Notes under the pieces: generated by a model
Databases searched by the model: none
What the model was told of the DNA's origin: nothing
The model's input: the letters and a program-made list of their open reading frames with translations, nothing else
Translations under genes and position numbers: made by a program
Assembly (NCBI GenBank): GCA_963775185.1
Contig: CAVZIE010000028.1
Location: 186,001 to 250,000, forward strand
Source of the DNA: JAPSGB01 sp963775185
GTDB lineage: Bacteria > Myxococcota_A > Polyangia > Polyangiales > Polyangiaceae
DNA length: 64,000 nucleotides
Reading direction: 5' to 3'
Shown here: positions 16,782-27,186 of the stretch, one piece after another
How the letters are laid out: every line of letters begins with the position of its first letter
How positions within the stretch are numbered: position 1 is the first letter of the stretch

Positions 16782-18014
16782 ATGCGTCCGGCAAACCGTG
16801 TCTTTTGGCTCTGCGCCTCCGGGCTCGCGCTCGTCGCCGCCTGCGGGGGATCCGGGGACAACGCGCCGTTCTCCGACGGTGGCGTCGAGGGGGCGGCGGC
16901 GGACGCGAGCACGGCGGGCAGCGCCGGCAGCGGCGCGACCGGCTCCGGCGGCTCTTCGGCGGGGTCGGGCAGCGGCGGCACGGCGGCGAGTGGGGGCGCG
17001 GCCGGCGGCGCTGTGGGGGGCAGCGGCGGTACGGCGGGAGGCGCGGGCGCCGCTGCGGCCGGTGGCACCGGTGCGACGGGGGGCAGCGGCGGCACCAGCG
17101 GGGCCGGTGGCACCGGCGGGACGGCCGGCGGGCCGTGCGTGCCCGCGACCTGCCAGGGCCACACCTACCAATGCGGCGACTGCATCGACAACGACGGCGA
17201 CGGCAAGATCGACTCGGCCGACCCGGACTGTCTCGGCCCGTGCGACGACAACGAGAAGGGTTACAGCGGCTGCATCTCCGGCCAGAACAACGCGCCCTGC
17301 AAGGCGGACTGCTACTTCGACCAGGACACCGGTGCGGGCAACGACGACTGCTACTGGGACCGCCGCTGCGACCCGCTGGAGAAGGCGCCGAACTACCCGC
17401 CGGAGGGTTCGATGTGCGCCTACGACCCCAACTTCAAGATCACCGGGACGTCGTCCGGGACGCAGACCTGCACCCAGGCGTTGAACAAGCAGTCGGACAC
17501 CTGCGTGAAGGACTACTGCGGTCCGCTCGTCCCGAACGGCTGCGACTGCTTCGGCTGTTGCGAGCTTCCGTCGGGTAGCGGCAAGTACGTGTATCTCGGA
17601 TCGACGTCGGACGACTCGGGCAAGTGCGCGATGGCGACCTGCGATCTGGCGCACGTCGACGACCCGACCAAGTGCAAGCCGTGCACGCCGGTCAAGGGCT
17701 GCTTGAACACGTGCCAGCACTGCGAGCTCTGCCTCGGCAAGACCACGCTTCCTGCCGACTGCTATCCACCGCCGACAGACGGCGGAGCCGGCAGCGGCGG
17801 CACTGGCGGCACCGGCGGCACCGGCGGCACCGGCGGCAGCGGCGGCAGCATGGGCGGCAGCGGCGGCAGCACGGGCGGCAGCGGCGGCAGCGGCGGCTTC
17901 TGCGGAGGCCAGATCTGCCCGCCCGGCGCGCAGGCGTGCGGCCTGTCGTGTCAACCGCCGTGTCCCAGCGGCTTCTTCTGCAACACCGGCTGTTGCGCGG
18001 CGAACCCGAAGTAG
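16782..18014 (+). CDS. Cys-rich, Gly-rich lipoprotein
   Basis: ATG at 16782 with GAGGAG upstream gives 410 residues. The signal ends LALVAACGGSG, so it is lipidated. A long Gly/Ser/Ala/Thr low-complexity region is followed by a Cys-rich segment containing DNDGDGKIDSADPDC, which looks like a calcium-binding thrombospondin-type or EF-like loop. A second (GGTGGT)n tract at 17797-17900 precedes a terminal cluster of Cys (CGGQICPPGAQACGLSC). Such surface lipoproteins are common in myxobacteria; binding partners are not evident. The next lipoprotein begins immediately after its stop codon. Confidence 0.75.
   Translation: MRPANRVFWLCASGLALVAACGGSGDNAPFSDGGVEGAAADASTAGSAGSGATGSGGSSAGSGSGGTAASGGAAGGAVGGSGGTAGGAGAAAAGGTGATGGSGGTSGAGGTGGTAGGPCVPATCQGHTYQCGDCIDNDGDGKIDSADPDCLGPCDDNEKGYSGCISGQNNAPCKADCYFDQDTGAGNDDCYWDRRCDPLEKAPNYPPEGSMCAYDPNFKITGTSSGTQTCTQALNKQSDTCVKDYCGPLVPNGCDCFGCCELPSGSGKYVYLGSTSDDSGKCAMATCDLAHVDDPTKCKPCTPVKGCLNTCQHCELCLGKTTLPADCYPPPTDGGAGSGGTGGTGGTGGTGGSGGSMGGSGGSTGGSGGSGGFCGGQICPPGAQACGLSCQPPCPSGFFCNTGCCAANPK
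17797..17902 (+). repeat. GGC-rich tandem repeat within lipoprotein gene
   Basis: Short units of the type GGCACCGGC and GGCAGC repeat in frame and encode (GGT)n and (GGS)n. This tract is prone to slippage and length variation. Confidence 0.8.
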
Positions 18015-18485
18015 ATGCACGCCATGCGTTCCCTCGGTCTTGTCGGTATCGGCGCGCTTGTCGCGTGCGCGCTCGTCGCATGCGGGAGCAGTGACTCCGG
18101 TGGATCCACCCTCCAGACGGAAGGCGGCGCGGGAGCGGCGGGCAGCGCCGGAGGCGCTGGCACCAACGCAACCGGCGGCTTCGGCGCGGGCGGCAGCTCG
18201 GGCTCGAGCGGATCCGCCGGCGCCGCGGGGGCAAGCTGCGGCGACTTCGGCCTCGACGCGACGTGCAAGGCTTGCCTGGCGACCAACTGCTGCACCGCTG
18301 CCGGGGCGTGTGCCGCCAACGCCGACTGTACGGCGATGGTCGCGTGCGCTCGCGCTTGCGGGATCGACGGCGGCGCGAGCTGCGCGTCCGGTTGCTACCG
18401 CGCGGGCGGCGCCCACGACTACAACGCGCTGATCACCTGCAAGGGCACGAACTGCGGCAGCGAATGTCCGCAGCCGACGCCGTGA
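18015..18485 (+). CDS. Small Cys-rich lipoprotein
   Basis: 156 residues from the ATG directly after the previous stop; a second ATG at 18024 would also serve. The lipobox is LVACALVACGSS. A Gly/Ser/Ala spacer leads to a compact domain with ten or more Cys (CKACLATNCCTAAGAC, CTAMVACARACG, CASGC, CKGTNCGSEC), suggesting a disulfide-stabilised surface knob. It is probably co-transcribed with the preceding lipoprotein. Function unknown. A degenerate copy of the dispersed repeat follows two bases after the stop. Confidence 0.72.
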   Translation: MHAMRSLGLVGIGALVACALVACGSSDSGGSTLQTEGGAGAAGSAGGAGTNATGGFGAGGSSGSSGSAGAAGASCGDFGLDATCKACLATNCCTAAGACAANADCTAMVACARACGIDGGASCASGCYRAGGAHDYNALITCKGTNCGSECPQPTP

Positions 18486-18487
18486 GC

Positions 18488-18506
18488 GGTTCCGCGCCGC
18501 ACCGAC
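18488..18506 (-). repeat. Dispersed repeat, diverged copy
   Basis: GGTTCCGCGCCGCACCGAC begins two bases after the lipoprotein stop codon. One substitution in the core relative to the copy at 32015. Confidence 0.55.
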
Positions 18507-18557
18507 GTCGTGACGGACGTCATGGTCGGCGCGGGGACGCCGTCGCACGCTGGCCGC

Positions 18558-19901
18558 ATGGACGAAGTGCCCTTCCGCACCATCATCGAGCCGTTCCGGA
18601 TCAAGGCGGTCGAGCCGCTGCCGTTCACGACGCGCACCGAGCGCGATGAGCTGCTGCGGGCGGCGGGCTACAACCTGTTCAAGATCCCGGCGTGGAAGGT
18701 CACGATCGACCTGCTCACCGACTCGGGCACGGGCGCGATGAGCGACCACCAGTGGGCCGGACTGCTCAGCGGCGACGAGTCCTACGCCGGCAGCCGGTCG
18801 TACGAACACTTCGAGACCTCGGTCCGTCGTCTGACCGGCTTCAAGCACGTGTTCCCGGTGCACCAGGGCCGCGCCGCCGAGCGCATCCTGTTCGAGGCGG
18901 TCGTCGCGAAGGGCGACCTCGTACCCAACAACACCCACTTCGACACCACGCGCGCGAACCTCGAGCACGTCGGAGGCGTGGCGCACGACATCCCGGTGGT
19001 GGAGGAGCCCGGCTTCGGTGGGAACATGGATCTCGCCGCGCTCGAGCGCGCGCTGGCCGGCGACCGCCCCGTGCCGCTGGTGATGGTGACGCTCACGAAC
19101 AACGCCGCCGGCGGTCAGCCCGTGTCGCTCGAGAACCTGCGCGCCGTGCGCAAGCTGTGCGACCGCGCCGGCGTGCCGCTGTTCCTCGACGCGGCGCGCT
19201 TCGCGGAGAACGCCTGGCTGGTGCGGCGGCGCGAGCCGGGGCAGAGCAAGCGCTCGCCGCGCGAGATCGCACACGAGATGTTCTCCCTCGCCGACGGCTG
19301 CACGCTCAGCGCGAAGAAGGACGGCATCGTCAACATCGGCGGCGTGCTGGCGACGAATCGCGACGACTGGGCGGAGCGCTTCAAGACGCTGCTGATCCTG
19401 ACCGAGGGGTACACGACCTACGGCGGGCTCGCGGGACGCGATCTCGAGGCGATCGCCCTGGGTCTCGACGAGGCGCTGGAGCCCGACTATCTGCGCTATC
19501 GCGAAGCGACCGTGGCGTACCTGGCGGCGGGCTTCCGCAAGGCGGGGTTGCCGATCGTGGAGCCGCCGGGTGGACACGCGGTGTTCGTCGACGCGGCCCG
19601 CGCGCTGCCGCACATTCCGCCGGCGCAGCTGCCGGCCCAGGCGCTCGCCGTGGAGCTGTTCCGCGAAGGCGGCGTGCGCAGCGTCGAGGTCGGGACGCTG
19701 ATGTTCGCCGAGGCGGCCCGGCGCGAGCTGGTGCGGCTGGCGCTGCCACGCCGCGTCTACACCGCGAGCCACGTCGACTGGGTGATCGAGACGGCGGAGC
19801 GCGTCGCGGGGCGCCTCGAAGGCATGAGGGGCTACCGGATCGTCGACGAGCCGCCCGTGCTCCGTCACTTCGGCGCGACGCTCGCTCCCGTGGATGACTG
19901 A
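18558..19901 (+). CDS. tnaA: Tryptophanase (beta-eliminating lyase)
   Basis: 447 residues from ATG 18558. It has the fold-type I PLP family layout of tryptophanase and tyrosine phenol-lyase, with the aldimine lysine in LSAKKDGIVNIGG (Lys254). Two positions that separate the enzymes favour tryptophanase: SVEVG, where tyrosine phenol-lyase has MERG with its substrate-binding Arg, and VLRHF, where tyrosine phenol-lyase has a Phe. The reaction is L-tryptophan to indole, pyruvate and ammonia in the cytosol. No tnaC-like leader or tryptophan permease is adjacent, so induction in the E. coli manner is not indicated. Indole signalling or amino acid catabolism is an inference. Confidence 0.85.
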   Translation: MDEVPFRTIIEPFRIKAVEPLPFTTRTERDELLRAAGYNLFKIPAWKVTIDLLTDSGTGAMSDHQWAGLLSGDESYAGSRSYEHFETSVRRLTGFKHVFPVHQGRAAERILFEAVVAKGDLVPNNTHFDTTRANLEHVGGVAHDIPVVEEPGFGGNMDLAALERALAGDRPVPLVMVTLTNNAAGGQPVSLENLRAVRKLCDRAGVPLFLDAARFAENAWLVRRREPGQSKRSPREIAHEMFSLADGCTLSAKKDGIVNIGGVLATNRDDWAERFKTLLILTEGYTTYGGLAGRDLEAIALGLDEALEPDYLRYREATVAYLAAGFRKAGLPIVEPPGGHAVFVDAARALPHIPPAQLPAQALAVELFREGGVRSVEVGTLMFAEAARRELVRLALPRRVYTASHVDWVIETAERVAGRLEGMRGYRIVDEPPVLRHFGATLAPVDD

Positions 19902-19937
19902 CTGGCCGTCGTCCGCAAGCTGCGGTATGCGAAGCCG

Positions 19938-20543
19938 ATGCCGCGCGCGAAGACACGCACCTGTACGCTCTTGCTCATCGCGATCGGCGCCCTGCTCGCA
20001 GCCGCTTGCAGCAGCTCCGACGCGCCGTCCCCGGGCAAGGCTGGCGGCGCGGTCGTCGGCGAGGCGGACAACCACTGCGTCGACGACGCCGGCGCGCCGG
20101 TCAATCAAGAGACGAGCCAATCGGCGTGCGCTGCGCCGGACGGCGGGATCGCCGACGACGGCGGCGACGTCGAGCCCTACGGCGCCACGCGCTTCAACCA
20201 GGAAGCCGACGATGACGACTGCAAGTACCACGTGAAATGGACGTCGACGCCGGTCTACCGGAACAAGAACGTCACCTTCACCGTGGAAGCGACGCGCCGC
20301 GTCGACGGCCAACCGCTCACCGGTGCGTATCCGCGGCTCGAGGTGTACCTGGACGACACGCATCCGGCGCCCAACACGCCGCAGAAGCCCAACGAGATCT
20401 CGCCGGGCAAGTACAGCGTCGGTCCGATCAAGTTCGATGCGGCCGGACAATGGACCGCGCGCTTCCACTTCTACGAGGACTGCGTGGACCTGACGGAGGA
20501 CTCGCCGCACGGCCACGTCGCGTTCTTCGTCGACGTGCCCTAG
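19938..20543 (+). CDS. Lipoprotein with FixH/YtkA-like beta-sandwich
   Basis: 201 residues with lipobox ALLAAACSSS. A low-complexity, acidic spacer precedes a beta-rich domain (KYHVKWTSTPVYRNKNVTFT, LEVYLDDTHPAP, ISPGKYSVGPIKFDAAGQWT) resembling the YtkA/FixH immunoglobulin-like fold. That fold is known in copper-handling and cytochrome oxidase assembly contexts. It is the first of four tightly packed genes (gap of 7 bases to the next, then overlaps of 29 and 4), ending with a thioredoxin-like lipoprotein, so a periplasmic metal- or thiol-handling role is inferred. Confidence 0.65.
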   Translation: MPRAKTRTCTLLLIAIGALLAAACSSSDAPSPGKAGGAVVGEADNHCVDDAGAPVNQETSQSACAAPDGGIADDGGDVEPYGATRFNQEADDDDCKYHVKWTSTPVYRNKNVTFTVEATRRVDGQPLTGAYPRLEVYLDDTHPAPNTPQKPNEISPGKYSVGPIKFDAAGQWTARFHFYEDCVDLTEDSPHGHVAFFVDVP

Positions 20544-20550
20544 GTCGAGC

Positions 20551-20991
20551 ATGCAAGCGTTGCCCGGCCTAGTGACGTTCGCGCTCGTTTGCGCGACGGC
20601 CGGCTGCTCCGGTCCGGACGCCGCGCCGCCAGGGGCGGACGCGCAATTTCCCGCGCAAGCGCTGCAGCTGGTGACCGGCGACTCCAAGCTGGTCGACGTC
20701 GAGGTGCGCACCGCGCCCGATCAGCCGCCCCAGCGCGGCACGATCGCCGTGGAGTATCGCGTGACGGATGCGGCGGACGGCTCGCCCGTCGACGATCTCG
20801 CGATCAGCGTCGTGCCGTGGATGCCCGCCATGGGCCACGGCACGTCGATCGTGCCGGAGGTTCACGCCAAGGGCGACGGGCGCTACGTGCTGGTGAACGT
20901 CAACCTGTTCATGCCGGGTCGCTGGGAGCTGAAGTCGCAGATCTCGGGCCCGCTGGTGGATCGTGTCGCGCCGGCGTTCCAGATCCCCTGA
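20551..20991 (+). CDS. YtkA-like lipoprotein
   Basis: 146 residues; lipobox VCATAGCSGP. The domain contains VVPWMPAMGHGTSIVPEV and GRYVLVNVNLFMPGRWELKS, the Met/His-containing strand pattern of YtkA-type domains, in which MPxMxHG resembles a copper-binding loop. The second gene of the four-gene operon; its end overlaps the beta-barrel gene by 29 bases. Metal binding is inferred from the Met/His cluster only. Confidence 0.68.
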   Translation: MQALPGLVTFALVCATAGCSGPDAAPPGADAQFPAQALQLVTGDSKLVDVEVRTAPDQPPQRGTIAVEYRVTDAADGSPVDDLAISVVPWMPAMGHGTSIVPEVHAKGDGRYVLVNVNLFMPGRWELKSQISGPLVDRVAPAFQIP

Positions 20992-21868
20992 AGCGCTGGT
21001 GTTGCTGCTGGCGATCTTGTCGCCGGCGCGCGCGTATGCCCAGGCGTGTTGCGCCGGCACCGGCGCGCTCACACCCGGGCGCCTGGCCATGCACGAGGAC
21101 GCGCTGGCCGGCGCGCAGGTCCGTGCGGCGAGCGTGATCGGGTCGTGGGACGACGCCGGAGGCTACACCCGCTCGCCGTCGAACGCGTCCGAGCTCGACT
21201 TCGAAGAGAGCCTGTTCGGCGCGGTGCGGCTGCTGTCGCGCGGCCAGGTCGCGGTGCTCGTGCCGTTTCCCGAGACGTACCGCAAGGCCGGCGGCCGCTC
21301 GGAGCTGGGTGGCGGCATCGGCGACGTGAACGCGAGCGTGCGCTACGACTTCACCCTCGCCGGGCAGTCCCGCTTCGTGCCCGGCGTGGCGCTGCTCGGG
21401 GGCGTGACCGCACCCACCGGGACGCCGCCCGACAAGGCGCACAAGCCGCTGGTGACGGACGCGACCGGCGTCGGCGCCTGGCAGCTGAACGGCGGCGTCG
21501 CGCTCGAACAGCTGTTCGGCAACGTCCTGATCGATCTCACCGGTATCGTCGCGAAGCGGACCGCGCGCAGCGTGCGCGGCCAGAACACGACCTTGGGCAC
21601 GCGCTTCACGCTCCTCGCCGGCGCTGCCTACACCTTCGACAGTGGCGCGGCGCTGTCGATGTCCGCGTCCTACGCGACCGAGGGCCGCGCCAGCGAGGAC
21701 GGGACGGCGCGGCATCTGCTGGAGCTGTCGGTCGGCGGCATGCTGCCGATCTCCGACCACTGGCGACTGCAGGCCAGCGTCTTCGTCGACCCGCCGTTCG
21801 ATCACATCGGAAGAAACGAGCCCGCGCTCACGGGTCTCGGCGCGACCATCGTGAGGTCCTGGTGGTGA
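20963..21868 (+). CDS. Putative outer membrane beta-barrel (transporter-like)
   Basis: 301 residues from GTG 20963; an alternative GTG at 20999 would shorten the signal peptide. The N-terminal signal has a basic SRRRSRS stretch followed by ALVLLLAILSPARAYAQA. The mature part begins with CCAGTG and continues as amphipathic beta strands ending in an aromatic residue (GATIVRSWW), as in outer membrane barrels. It sits between the YtkA-like lipoprotein and the redoxin with overlaps at both ends, so the four products likely form one envelope system. Transported substance unknown. Confidence 0.65.
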   Translation: MSRRRSRSPEALVLLLAILSPARAYAQACCAGTGALTPGRLAMHEDALAGAQVRAASVIGSWDDAGGYTRSPSNASELDFEESLFGAVRLLSRGQVAVLVPFPETYRKAGGRSELGGGIGDVNASVRYDFTLAGQSRFVPGVALLGGVTAPTGTPPDKAHKPLVTDATGVGAWQLNGGVALEQLFGNVLIDLTGIVAKRTARSVRGQNTTLGTRFTLLAGAAYTFDSGAALSMSASYATEGRASEDGTARHLLELSVGGMLPISDHWRLQASVFVDPPFDHIGRNEPALTGLGATIVRSWW

Positions 21869-22437
21869 AGCCGAGCGCTGTGTTTCTCGCGCTCGTCGTG
21901 TCTGCTTGTGCTGCCGGTCCGGCGCGGCCGGCGATGCTTCCCGACGCCACGCTGGTCCGGCCCGCGACGCCGACCCGCAGCGTCGAGCTGTCCGCGCTGC
22001 TCGCGCGGGCGCGCTTCACGGTGATCGATTTCTTCTCCGCCAACTGCGCGTGCCAGCGTGCGCACGACGAGCGCTTGAAGGCGCTTTCGCGACGCTACGG
22101 CCCCGCCGGCGTCCAGGTCATCGCCGTCGACCCCGAGGTCGGCGTCACGCCCGCGGAGCTGGCGACCGAGGCGCGGCAACGCCGCTACGCGTTTCCGCTC
22201 CTCGGCGACCCCGACGCGCGCCTCGCGCGCGCTGCCGGCGCCGAGTTCGCGACGTACGTCCTGCTGGTCGATCGCCACGGCCGGATCCATTACCGCGGCG
22301 GCATCGACTCCGATCACACGCGGCTCACGTCGGACAGGGTGCCGTATCTCGAGAACGCGATTCGCGACGTGCTCGCGGGGCGTCAGCCGCGACGGGCGCA
22401 GGCGAAGACGCTGGGCTGCGCGCTGCGCACGTACTGA
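21865..22437 (+). CDS. Thioredoxin-fold (TlpA/redoxin-like) lipoprotein with CxC motif
   Basis: 190 residues from the GTG overlapping the previous stop (GTGA). The lipobox is ALVVSACAAG. The redoxin fold is visible in FTVIDFFSANCACQRAHDER with the active site CAC instead of the usual CxxC, then VIAVDPEVGVTP, FPLLGDPDARLA and TYVLLVDRHGRIHYRGG. CxC sites occur in some disulfide isomerase-like and metal-delivery proteins. The sequence after the lipid-bearing Cys, AAGPARP, is encoded by a partial dispersed repeat. Last gene of the YtkA/barrel operon; thiol redox or metal insertion in the periplasm is inferred. Confidence 0.75.
   Translation: MKPSAVFLALVVSACAAGPARPAMLPDATLVRPATPTRSVELSALLARARFTVIDFFSANCACQRAHDERLKALSRRYGPAGVQVIAVDPEVGVTPAELATEARQRRYAFPLLGDPDARLARAAGAEFATYVLLVDRHGRIHYRGGIDSDHTRLTSDRVPYLENAIRDVLAGRQPRRAQAKTLGCALRTY
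21911..21929 (+). repeat. Dispersed repeat core inside redoxin lipoprotein gene
   Basis: TGCCGGTCCGGCGCGG continues CCG; it carries 16 bases of the repeat core in the frame that gives AGPAR, the same frame used in rlmN. It could be chance in GC-rich DNA. Confidence 0.5.
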
Positions 22438-22441
22438 ACGG

Positions 22442-24325
<1,884 letters not shown>

Positions 24326-24419
24326 CGCGCATCGAGCGTTGCAGAGCCTCCCCAGGCTGTCCAGGCACGCGGGGTGACGGCGGCGTCGGGACGCCGTACG
24401 CTTGCGCGTGGAGGTTCGC

Positions 24420-25319
24420 ATGCGCGTCGGGATAGCTGCATTTGCCGCAACGCTCGTCGGTCTTGTGGCGTGCTCGAGTGGGCAGAGCGGCGGCGCCGCC
24501 GACGGGGGCGCCGGCACGGCGGGCACCGGCGGCTCGGCGGGCAGCGCCGGTGGCGGCGCGGGCAGCGCCGGCGCGTCTGGCGGTGCGGGCGTCGGTGGCA
24601 GCGGCGGTGGCGCGGGCGTCGGTGGCAGCGGCGGCGGCGCGGGAGCGGCGGGCGGCTCCGGCGGCGCCTCCGGCTCTGCCGGCGCGGCGGGTTCTGCCGG
24701 CGCGGCGGGCGACGCTGGCGGCGGCCCGCCGACGGCCTCCCAGTTGCTCGCGCTGCTCGGCTCCTGCAACGAGCTGACCAACGGACGCTACAAGACGGAC
24801 AACGACCCGGGCGTCGCCGCCGACGTGCCGGTGTGCGCGCTCAACGGCGCGGTGACCTGGCAAGCGGACATGGACGTCGACTGCGACGGCATCGCGACGA
24901 CCGAGTGCAACTCGAGCACGGACCCGTGGTTCCAGGCGCAGACCGCCGCCATCGATTCCGGTGGCAACTACCTGGACGCGGCGCACCTGCCGTATGTCGT
25001 CGTCCCCGGCGTCAGCTCGCGCTTCAACTACAAGACCGCCGGTCTGTCCCTCGGCAGCGTCGTGGCCGTGATCTACCAGGGTCAGGTCGCCTACGGCGTG
25101 ATCGGGGATATCGGCCCCACCGCGATCATCGGTGAAGCGTCGTACGCCATGGCCGCGAGCCTCGGGATCGATCCGGATCCCGCGACCGGCGGCGCGGACA
25201 CCGGCGTGACGTACATCGCGTTCACCGGCGCGAGCGCCGTGCCGTCCAAGCTGGAAGACCAAGCCGAGACGCGGAGCATCGGCGAAGCTCGCGCAAGCCA
25301 GCTGCTGTCGGACAACTGA
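24420..25319 (+). CDS. GH75-like chitosanase lipoprotein
   Basis: 299 residues from ATG 24420, with GGAGG five bases upstream. The lipobox is LVGLVACSSG; a Gly/Ala/Ser linker reaches about residue 105. The catalytic region has WQADMDVDCDGIATTECN, LPYVVVPGV, GSVVAVIYQGQVAYGVIGD, IGPTAIIGEASYAMA and VTYIAFTG. This reproduces the order of conserved blocks in family 75 glycoside hydrolases (endo-chitosanases of fungi), including the Asp and Glu proposed as catalytic. It would hydrolyse beta-1,4 links in chitosan at the cell surface, which suits a predator or saprophyte. It is divergent from the Ser/Thr kinase. Confidence 0.82.
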   Translation: MRVGIAAFAATLVGLVACSSGQSGGAADGGAGTAGTGGSAGSAGGGAGSAGASGGAGVGGSGGGAGVGGSGGGAGAAGGSGGASGSAGAAGSAGAAGDAGGGPPTASQLLALLGSCNELTNGRYKTDNDPGVAADVPVCALNGAVTWQADMDVDCDGIATTECNSSTDPWFQAQTAAIDSGGNYLDAAHLPYVVVPGVSSRFNYKTAGLSLGSVVAVIYQGQVAYGVIGDIGPTAIIGEASYAMAASLGIDPDPATGGADTGVTYIAFTGASAVPSKLEDQAETRSIGEARASQLLSDN

Positions 25320-25329
25320 CGGCCCACCG

Positions 25330-25891
25330 ATGGAATCCGGCGAGGTCAAGGGCATGTATTTCGTCGCCGCGCGCCAGCACCTGCTGGAGCACCACGGCGC
25401 CGAGGCCCTCGCGCGCGCCGTCGCGGCGATGCCCATCGCGCATCAGCAGGCGCTGCTCGATCCGCTGCCCTCCGCCTGGTACCCCGAGCAGGCGCTCCAC
25501 GACGCGTTCGTCGCGGTGTTCGAGCGGGTGTGCGAACGCGACGAAGCGATCTTTCTCGAGATGCTCGAGGCTTGCACGCGGATCGGCATGAACCGCTTCT
25601 TCCGCGCGCTGCTCGGTATCGCGACCCCCGCGTTCCTGCTCAAGCACTACCCGACGCTGGTCAGGCAGCTGCGCCGCGGCCCAGTGAACGTCGCAGGTGG
25701 ACGTGCGCGACGGCGAGGCGTCGATCAGCATCACGGACCTCGAGTTCGCAGACGATCCCCTCTACCAGATCGCGTTCATCGCGGGCCTGAACGTCCTCTT
25801 CGACGTGATGATCTCGCGGCCACCCCGCACGCGCATCGGCTCGGTGTCGGCGTCCGGCTTCGTGATCGAGCTCGACTGGCGCCCGACCTGA
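25330..25891 (+). pseudogene. DUF2378/TIGR02265-family gene with a +1 frameshift
   Basis: Two frames together give one protein of about 186 residues: MESGEVKGMYFVAARQHLLE through LVRQLRRGPVNV, then, one base shifted, VDVRDGEASISITDLEFADD to FVIELDWRPT. The switch lies around 25688-25696. The combined product resembles the intact family member at 36290-36898 (shared features include the AWYP turn and a C-terminal beta region), a family known almost only in myxobacteria and of unknown function. Either the gene is inactivated or one base was inserted in the assembly. It starts 10 bases after the chitosanase stop. Confidence 0.7.
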
Positions 25892-25922
25892 CGGCCCCGG
25901 CGGCTTGCGCTATCCCTGGTTG

Positions 25923-26732
25923 GTGAGCGACGCCCTCCACGACCTTCTCGCCGGTAGGCGGCTGTGCGTGCTCACCGGCGCAGGCTGCAGCACGGAGTCC
26001 GGGATCCCCGACTATCGAGGCCAGGGCTCCCGCCCGCGACACCCGATCCAGATCCGGGAGTTCACGCGCGATCCCGCCGCACGCCGCCGCTACTGGGCGC
26101 GCAGCGTCGTCGGCTTCGCACGCTTCGCCGGCGCACGCCCGAACCCCGCGCATCTCGCTATCGCCGCGCTCGAACACGCGGGGCTCACGAGCGGGCTCAT
26201 CACCCAGAACGTCGACGGCCTCCACGGCGCGGCCGGCAGCCGTCGCATGGTCGAGCTCCACGGCGCGCTGTCACGCGTCGTGTGCCTCGACTGCGGCGCG
26301 GTCGAGACGCGCGCTGCGCTGCAGCGGCTCTTGCTCGACGCGAATCCGGGCTGGGACCGTCTCCAGGGTACGCTTGCGCCGGACGGCGACGCGGAGCTCG
26401 ACCCCGCGCTGGTCGAGACGTTCCGCGTCGTGGCGTGCGCCCGCTGCGACGGCGTGCTCAAGCCGCACGTCGTGCTGTTCGGCGAGAACGTCCCGCGTCC
26501 CACCGTCGACGCCGCCTGGGGCATGCTGGACGCCGCCGACGCGTTGCTGGTCGTGGGCTCGTCCTTGGCCGTGTTCTCCGGCTATCGCTTCGTTCGCGAA
26601 GCCGCGCGCCGCAACCTGCCGGTCGCGATCGTCAACCAGGGGCCGACGCGCGGCGACAGCGTGGCCGCGGTACGCGTCGAGGGCCGCGCCGGCGACGTGC
26701 TGCCGCGGCTTGTCGCCACGCTGTCGGCTTGA
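25923..26732 (+). CDS. Sir2-family NAD-dependent protein deacylase (sirtuin)
   Basis: 269 residues from GTG 25923 (a TTG 18 bases earlier is also open). Family motifs are complete: GAGCSTESGIPDYRG, TQNVDGLH with the catalytic His in ELHGA, four zinc cysteines in CLDCG and CARCDG, LKPHVVLFGE, VVGSSLAVFSG and AIVNQGPT. Sirtuins remove acetyl or longer acyl groups from lysines with consumption of NAD. It follows the DUF2378 gene on the same strand. Its stop codon is part of a dispersed repeat (GATGCCGG). Confidence 0.92.
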   Translation: MSDALHDLLAGRRLCVLTGAGCSTESGIPDYRGQGSRPRHPIQIREFTRDPAARRRYWARSVVGFARFAGARPNPAHLAIAALEHAGLTSGLITQNVDGLHGAAGSRRMVELHGALSRVVCLDCGAVETRAALQRLLLDANPGWDRLQGTLAPDGDAELDPALVETFRVVACARCDGVLKPHVVLFGENVPRPTVDAAWGMLDAADALLVVGSSLAVFSGYRFVREAARRNLPVAIVNQGPTRGDSVAAVRVEGRAGDVLPRLVATLSA

Positions 26733-26754
26733 TGCCGGTCCGGCGCGGAACCCC
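26731..26754 (+). repeat. Dispersed repeat overlapping the sirtuin stop codon
   Basis: GATGCCGGTCCGGCGCGG then AACCCC. The first two bases are the last two bases of the stop codon. Confidence 0.85.
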
Positions 26755-27186
26755 GTGGCGCGCCCGACTCCGGAGTGACCCGCTCGCGGCCCAACCGGAA
26801 CGCCCACGAGGGCTGATCAGGGACTCGATCGCGAGGTGCCATCCCACGCGAAGTAGCAAGCGCTCGTCGTTGCCGCGGCGAAGTGTGCGCCAGCCAGGCG
26901 GGCCGTTGCTCTCGAGATGTCCGCCAAGCCGCGCAAGAAGCGTGAGCGCGTCGCCGACGGTGTTCGAGTGTTGAAAACCCCCACGTGGGCCGGCGCTTCG
27001 AGTCCGTTGCGCGCGGGCTGGGCTTCAAGGACAAGGAAGCGCGCCGCGCGATCGCGGACGCCGCGTCGCGGCCGACGGCGACACAGGCGAGGATGTGCGG
27101 ACGATGCAGAGCGTCGCCGCAGTACGGCCCGACACCTGGCGCACCGCCACCGTCCAGGCGCATGCGCTCGATGCGGTAGTCGTCGC
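26755..27186. other. Intergenic region with a decayed reading frame
   Basis: No intact gene is supported. From 26917 the peptide MSAKPRKKRERVADGVRVLK is followed, after a frame change inside an A/C run near 26974-26980, by NPHVGRRFESVARGLGFKDK and then EARRAIADAASR. The second part looks like the RuvA C-terminal-type helical domain (LGFKxKEARRAI), also found at the ends of some HNH nucleases. The segment 26977-27011 is duplicated at 5476-5510. It is probably the fossil of a small mobile or nuclease-type gene. Confidence 0.45.
26977..27011 (+). repeat. 34-bp duplicated segment, copy B
   Basis: It matches 5476-5510 at all but one internal position, covering CCCCCACGTGGGCCGGCGC and TTCGAGTCC. 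It encodes HVGRRFES in one frame. Confidence 0.75.

Noticed and set aside
17797..17902. CRISPR-like regular repeats
   Set aside because: These are short GGC-rich codon repeats encoding Gly/Thr/Ser tracts within a lipoprotein gene, without spacers. No CRISPR array was found elsewhere.
16716..20711. A 1331-codon minus-strand open frame
   Set aside because: It runs antisense to several convincing plus-strand genes (lipoproteins, tryptophanase) and has a low-complexity, Arg/Val/Ala-rich translation.
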